Source: a bacterium
GTDB taxonomy: Bacteria; Armatimonadota; HRBIN16
Assembly: GCA_025057335.1 (NCBI GenBank)
Contig: JANWXG010000110.1
Location: 1 to 8,074, forward strand
Length of the DNA: 8,074 nt
Reading direction: 5' to 3'
Part shown: positions 5,322 to 8,074 of the stretch, piece after piece
Layout: the number at the start of each line of letters is the position of its first letter
How positions within the stretch are numbered: the stretch's first letter is position 1
Notes under the pieces: model-generated
The model's input: only the letters and a program-made list of their open reading frames with translations
Told to the model about the DNA's origin: nothing
The model's database searches: none
Translations under genes and position numbers: made by a program

Positions 5322-6494
5322 GTGGCAACGTGCGCCCTGATTCTGGCGGCGGGCAAGGGCGAGCGGTTCGGCAGGGAGGGGGGCAAGCTGTGGACGCTCG
5401 TTGGAGGCATGCCTGTTCTGGAGTGGACGTTGCGTGCCTTCCAGGAGCATCCCGAGGTAGAACACCTCGTGCTGGTGGGAAGGGGAGAGGAGCTGTCTCA
5501 CCTGCGGCAGGTGGCGAACCACTACCGCAAGATTGTGGCGGTCGTGCCCGGCGGAGCGGAGCGATGGCAGTCGGTGCAGGCGGGGTTAGACGCCGTTCCT
5601 CCAGAGGATAGCTGGGTGCTGGTGCATGACGGCGCACGCGCGGCGGTCTCCGCCGACCTCATCTCGCGGGTGTTGCGAGCAACGCGCGAGACGGGCGCTG
5701 CCGTCCCTGTCCTACGTGTAGCGGATACCCTCAAGTGGGTAGGCTCGCGCCAGACGGTGCAGGCGACGCTTCCTCGCCGTCGACGCGAGGGCGACGAAGA
5801 GTGGCAGCTAATGGCGGTGCAGACCCCTCAGGGCTTCGCAGTGGAGCTGCTACGCCGAGCCTATGCGCAATACGATTTCGAGAATCACCCTCCAACCGAC
5901 GACGCGATGGTGGTAGAACCTGTCCATCCTGTCTCCGTGGTGCCAGGCGACCCACAGAACCTCAAGTTGACCTACCCTGAAGACCTGCCGCAGCTGGAAG
6001 CAGCGCTGCTGGGGCGCGGCGAGACGCGCACGGGCTTTGGCTACGACGTGCACCCCTTCATCGAGGGCAGACCGCTGATGCTGGGCGGAGTGCAGATTCC
6101 TTCGCCGCGCGGGCTGGCTGGGCATTCCGACGCGGATGTTGTGCTGCACGCTATCATCGACGCCCTGCTCGGCGCTGCGGGCATGGACGACATCGGCACC
6201 CTCTTTCCCAACACCGACCCCGCCTATCGCAACGCCGACAGCGCACAACTGCTTGCGCAGGCATGGGCTCGGGTGCGTGAGCAGGGCTGGACACTGGTCA
6301 ACGTGGATGTGACCGTGCTAGCAGAGACGCCCCGCCTGCGCCCTCATGTGCCCGCCATGCGCGAACGCATCGCCGCCGTGCTGCAGACCGAAACCGACCG
6401 GGTGAACCTCAAAGCCACCACAAACGAACGCTTGGGATTCGTCGGGCGCGAAGAGGGGATAGCCTGCTACGCGGTCGCCACGCTCAGGAGGTGA
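5322..6494 (+). CDS. ispDF: Bifunctional IspD/IspF of the MEP isoprenoid pathway
   Basis: This 390-residue fusion carries two non-consecutive MEP-pathway enzymes. IspD (about 1-232) transfers CMP from CTP to 2-C-methyl-D-erythritol 4-phosphate. Its landmarks are LAAGKGERFG (8-17) with Arg15 and Lys22, VHDGAR (101-106), VQTPQGF (166-172), TDDA (192-195) and NLKLTYPEDL (213-222) with Lys215. IspF (about 235-390) makes 2-C-methyl-D-erythritol 2,4-cyclodiphosphate. It opens with TGFGYDVHPF (237-246), where Asp242 and His244 bind metal. GHSDAD (267-272), His276 in VVLHAIIDALLGAAG, DIGTLFPNTDP (290-300) and ATTNERLGFVGREEGIACYA (365-384) follow. IspE, which acts between the two, is not here. The IspD lysine sits in a GGKLW context, like the NKL form of Gram-positive enzymes rather than the PKQ form. 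The usual ARP after VHDG reads ARA. Linker between the domains is very short (about 230-235). Both active sites look complete. Fused IspDF is known from alpha- and epsilonproteobacteria. Confidence 0.97.
   Translation: MATCALILAAGKGERFGREGGKLWTLVGGMPVLEWTLRAFQEHPEVEHLVLVGRGEELSHLRQVANHYRKIVAVVPGGAERWQSVQAGLDAVPPEDSWVLVHDGARAAVSADLISRVLRATRETGAAVPVLRVADTLKWVGSRQTVQATLPRRRREGDEEWQLMAVQTPQGFAVELLRRAYAQYDFENHPPTDDAMVVEPVHPVSVVPGDPQNLKLTYPEDLPQLEAALLGRGETRTGFGYDVHPFIEGRPLMLGGVQIPSPRGLAGHSDADVVLHAIIDALLGAAGMDDIGTLFPNTDPAYRNADSAQLLAQAWARVREQGWTLVNVDVTVLAETPRLRPHVPAMRERIAAVLQTETDRVNLKATTNERLGFVGREEGIACYAVATLRR
6486..6491 (+). promoter_or_regulatory. Ribosome binding site AGGAGG inside the end of ispDF
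   Basis: AGGAGG lies in the last two arginine codons and the first base before the TGA of ispDF. It is nine bases from the GTG at 6501, but only three from a GTG at 6495 and eighteen from an ATG at 6510. The spacing therefore favours 6501 as the start of the next gene. Confidence 0.75.
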
Positions 6495-6500
6495 GTGTCT

Positions 6501-6977
6501 GTGCTGGACATGCTGTGGGTGGTGCTGTTCGCTGCCGCGATGGGCTACGTTGAGGCGGCAGTGGTTGTTTATCTGCGTGACCACTACTATCCCGACGGCT
6601 TCCCGATACCTGTTCAGCTGGGCAGGATGCCTATCCGCTTCACGCGCATCCCCGAGTTCGAAGGCAGAATGCCCCAGCGCACCATACGCACTGAAATCGG
6701 AAGGGAAGCTGCAACTATCGTGATGTTGCTCACCCTTGCGCTCATCGGGAGCAACACCTTCTGGCAGGGACTCGGCGTGTTCCTGCTGGCGTTCGGCGTG
6801 TGGGATATCACCTACTACCTCTTCCTGAAGCTGCTCATCCGTTGGCCCGAGTCGCTGAAGACGCTAGATGTGTTGTTCCTGATACCCGTCCCATGGATTG
6901 GTCCCGTGTGGCTGCCTGTGAGCGTCTCAGCGGTGATGATTGCGTGCGGGGTGTGGCTGATGGGATGGGGAACATAG
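6501..6977 (+). CDS. Small conserved-looking integral membrane protein, function unknown
   Basis: The product has 158 residues from the GTG at 6501; starts at 6495 or 6510 would change it by two or three residues. It has about four membrane helices (roughly 3-23, 68-84, 88-111 and 128-154) and a hydrophilic loop at 25-66. Several charged residues lie in or beside helices in a pattern that looks functional rather than structural: Glu18 in GYVEAAVVVYLR, Glu69 in GREAATIVMLL, Asp102 in FGVWDITYYLFLK, Glu117 in RWPESL, and Asp123 in DVLFLIPVPWIGPV. I have the impression of a recurring uncharacterised bacterial family, but I cannot name it. The gene follows ispDF with a six-base gap and a ribosome binding site inside ispDF, so the two should be co-translated. 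A link to isoprenoid or lipid metabolism is possible from position only. It converges on the protease gene nine bases on, with no room for a separate terminator. Confidence 0.85.
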   Translation: MLDMLWVVLFAAAMGYVEAAVVVYLRDHYYPDGFPIPVQLGRMPIRFTRIPEFEGRMPQRTIRTEIGREAATIVMLLTLALIGSNTFWQGLGVFLLAFGVWDITYYLFLKLLIRWPESLKTLDVLFLIPVPWIGPVWLPVSVSAVMIACGVWLMGWGT

Positions 6978-6986
6978 TGCCCTACG

Positions 6987-7913
6987 CTACGGTGACGAAG
7001 GTTCGGCGGAGGTTCCGTCGCCTGGCGAAGAGGCTTCTGGGCTATACGAGGGAGTGAGGCTCTGGGCAGATTGTCGTCTCTTTGCCAGAAGCCAGTAGAA
7101 CAGAGTCATTCCTACGACGATAGTTGCTAGCTGGTAGTTCGCGTCGATGACTTCAATCACGAAGAAGGAGCGGCTGGGGATAGCGGTCGTCTGGTAGTTG
7201 GCGACTATGGCGGTAAAGAGGTTATTCGCCGTATGCGCCCCGATAGCCAGCTCCAGTGTGCCTGAACGTAGGGTGATGAGTGTCCAGAAGAAGCCTGCCA
7301 AGAAATAGAGCAGCAGGATTTTAGCGAAGCTGGCAGCGGTTTCGGGATTAGCGGCATGAGGCAGGGCGAAAAGCGCTCCATTGGTTATCGCCAGCAGGAG
7401 CGGTTGACGGAACAGAAGCCCCATACCCTGCAAGAGGTAGCCCCGATAAATAAGCTCCTCCGTGCCTGCTTGGATGGGGATGAGCAACATAGCCACTAGT
7501 AGGAAGGGCAACACGCTCAGGGGGTGGGGATTCGGCTGGTATCTCCCCGGGTAGAGCAACGCCTCGATGAGGGCAGAGGCCGCCGCAATGACAAACCAGC
7601 CTCCCACGCCGACTGCAAACCGTCTCCAGTCTATCCGTTCGTAGGGTGTGATGAGCGTGCGAAAGGGACGTCCGTGCAGAAACTGCACCACTATCCATAC
7701 GCCGACCAGTCCGGGCACAAAACTGAGCAGGATAACGGTAAGCAGAAGCAGCTCGTTGCCCGCACGGTCAGCTCCAATCAGTAGTAGAGGCAGCGCGAAG
7801 ACTACCTGCCCCATCATCAGGAGAGCGAAGATGATGAAGAAACCTGCCAGATAGCGCCACCACTCATTCCTGCCCTGCCGGGCGACCTCCAGGAAGGGGT
7901 TGGGCTGATTCAC
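6987..7913 (-). CDS. CPBP-family (CAAX/Abi) intramembrane metalloprotease
   Basis: This 308-residue polytopic membrane protein carries the three CPBP motifs in order. EELIYRG (152-158) has the Glu pair and Arg157. FALPH (182-186) has His186, and HTANN (227-231) has His227 and Asn231. In the Rce1-related family these line a glutamyl metalloprotease site within the membrane. Hydrophobic segments lie near 20-47, 54-78, 100-120, 132-148, 168-185, 197-216 and 259-276. The C-terminal 28 residues (281-308) are Ser/Pro-rich and probably disordered. Bacterial members process or degrade membrane substrates or act in bacteriocin self-immunity; nothing here indicates the substrate. The gene starts with GTG at 7913-7911, backed by GGGAGG six bases upstream. 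That GTG overlaps the TGA stop of the upstream SDR gene in a GTGA arrangement, so its translation is probably coupled. No prenyltransferase or bacteriocin gene is visible. Confidence 0.92.
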   Translation of the reverse strand: MNQPNPFLEVARQGRNEWWRYLAGFFIIFALLMMGQVVFALPLLLIGADRAGNELLLLTVILLSFVPGLVGVWIVVQFLHGRPFRTLITPYERIDWRRFAVGVGGWFVIAAASALIEALLYPGRYQPNPHPLSVLPFLLVAMLLIPIQAGTEELIYRGYLLQGMGLLFRQPLLLAITNGALFALPHAANPETAASFAKILLLYFLAGFFWTLITLRSGTLELAIGAHTANNLFTAIVANYQTTAIPSRSFFVIEVIDANYQLATIVVGMTLFYWLLAKRRQSAQSLTPSYSPEASSPGDGTSAEPSSP

Positions 7914-8074
7914 AGCTGTCCTCCCGTGACGCTGTACGCCTCGCCGGTGATGTAGCTCGCCTCGTCCGAAGCGAGGAACACTAGTAGATTAGTCACGTCA
8001 TCGTAGGTGCAGCCGCGTCCGAGAGGCACCTGGTCTTCGTATTTTCGTCGCACCTGCTCCACCGTCAACCCCCA
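7910..8074 (-). CDS. C-terminal end of a short-chain dehydrogenase/reductase (SDR), 5' end outside window
   Basis: The last 54 codons of a minus-strand gene end at a TGA at 7912-7910. The peptide has the classical SDR ending: a VPLGRG turn, then a TYDDVTNLLVFLASDEASYI helix and loop, then TGEAYSVTGGQL. In this family that region forms the last helix and strand next to the substrate pocket and the tetramer interface. The usual VDGG close is replaced by VTGGQ, a form I associate with polyol or sugar-alcohol dehydrogenases of the family. That is only a hint. The cofactor-binding TGxxxGxG and catalytic YxxxK motifs are outside the window, so substrate and activity cannot be judged. The stop overlaps the GTG start of the protease gene by four bases. 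Confidence 0.9.
   Translation of the reverse strand, partial: WGLTVEQVRRKYEDQVPLGRGCTYDDVTNLLVFLASDEASYITGEAYSVTGGQL
7920..7925 (-). promoter_or_regulatory. Ribosome binding site of the CPBP protease
   Basis: On the minus strand this reads GGGAGG, six bases before the GTG start at 7913-7911. It lies inside the final codons of the SDR gene (the Thr-Gly-Gly stretch), consistent with coupled translation. Confidence 0.8.

Noticed and set aside
4188..5522. A 444-codon open frame antisense to the PIN/TRAM gene and the start of ispDF
   Set aside because: Its product is rich in His, Arg, Ala and Leu without any recognisable domain, and it lies opposite two genes with clear conserved motifs. It is a by-product of high-GC codon use.
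6978..6986. Terminator between the membrane protein and the protease genes
   Set aside because: The gap is nine bases and no stem followed by a T-run was found in the flanking coding sequence; transcripts may overlap.
6800..7057. An 85-codon plus-strand frame overlapping the membrane protein end and the protease tail
   Set aside because: It has no ribosome binding site and is out of frame with two better-supported genes.

Overview
The window is bacterial chromosomal DNA of moderately high GC. It is compact, with mostly Shine-Dalgarno-led genes, several GTG starts, and no gap above 190 bases. The mix of a bacterial opine-dehydrogenase-type protein, a non-HemE URO-D-like protein, a signal-less GH27 alpha-galactosidase and a fused IspD-IspF next to a YacL-type PIN/TRAM protein fits a deep-branching heterotroph. 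Armatimonadota is my best guess, but it rests on gene style only. I see no tRNA, rRNA, CRISPR, insertion sequence or phage gene.

Layout: (1) 2-337 (+) is the 3' end of an unrecognised gene. (2) A 139-base gap carries a good extended -10 promoter, then a single NAD(P)-dependent opine-dehydrogenase-family gene runs 477-1610 (+). (3) Converging on it is a two-gene minus-strand operon: GH27 alpha-galactosidase (3945-2824) followed 9 bases later by a URO-D-superfamily protein (2814-1690). (4) A 188-base divergent intergenic region (3946-4133) separates that operon from a plus-strand cluster: PIN/TRAM membrane protein (YacL type, 4134-5297), bifunctional IspDF (5322-6494) and a small four-helix membrane protein (6501-6977). 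(5) Converging on that cluster are a CPBP/CAAX-type intramembrane protease (7913-6987, minus) and, overlapping its start by 4 bases, the C-terminus of an SDR oxidoreductase that runs out of the window at 8074.

Functionally, the plus-strand cluster is housekeeping: IspDF supplies two steps of the MEP isoprenoid pathway. The PIN/TRAM gene beside it recalls the yacL-ispD-ispF order of Firmicutes. The minus-strand operon looks like carbohydrate catabolism: it would release galactose from alpha-galactosides in the cytoplasm, with a partner of unknown reaction. The protease and SDR form a separate, translationally coupled pair. I found no convincing wholly new system. The best leads are the alpha-galactosidase/URO-D-like pairing, the uncharacterised membrane protein tied to ispDF, and small inverted repeats at two promoter regions.
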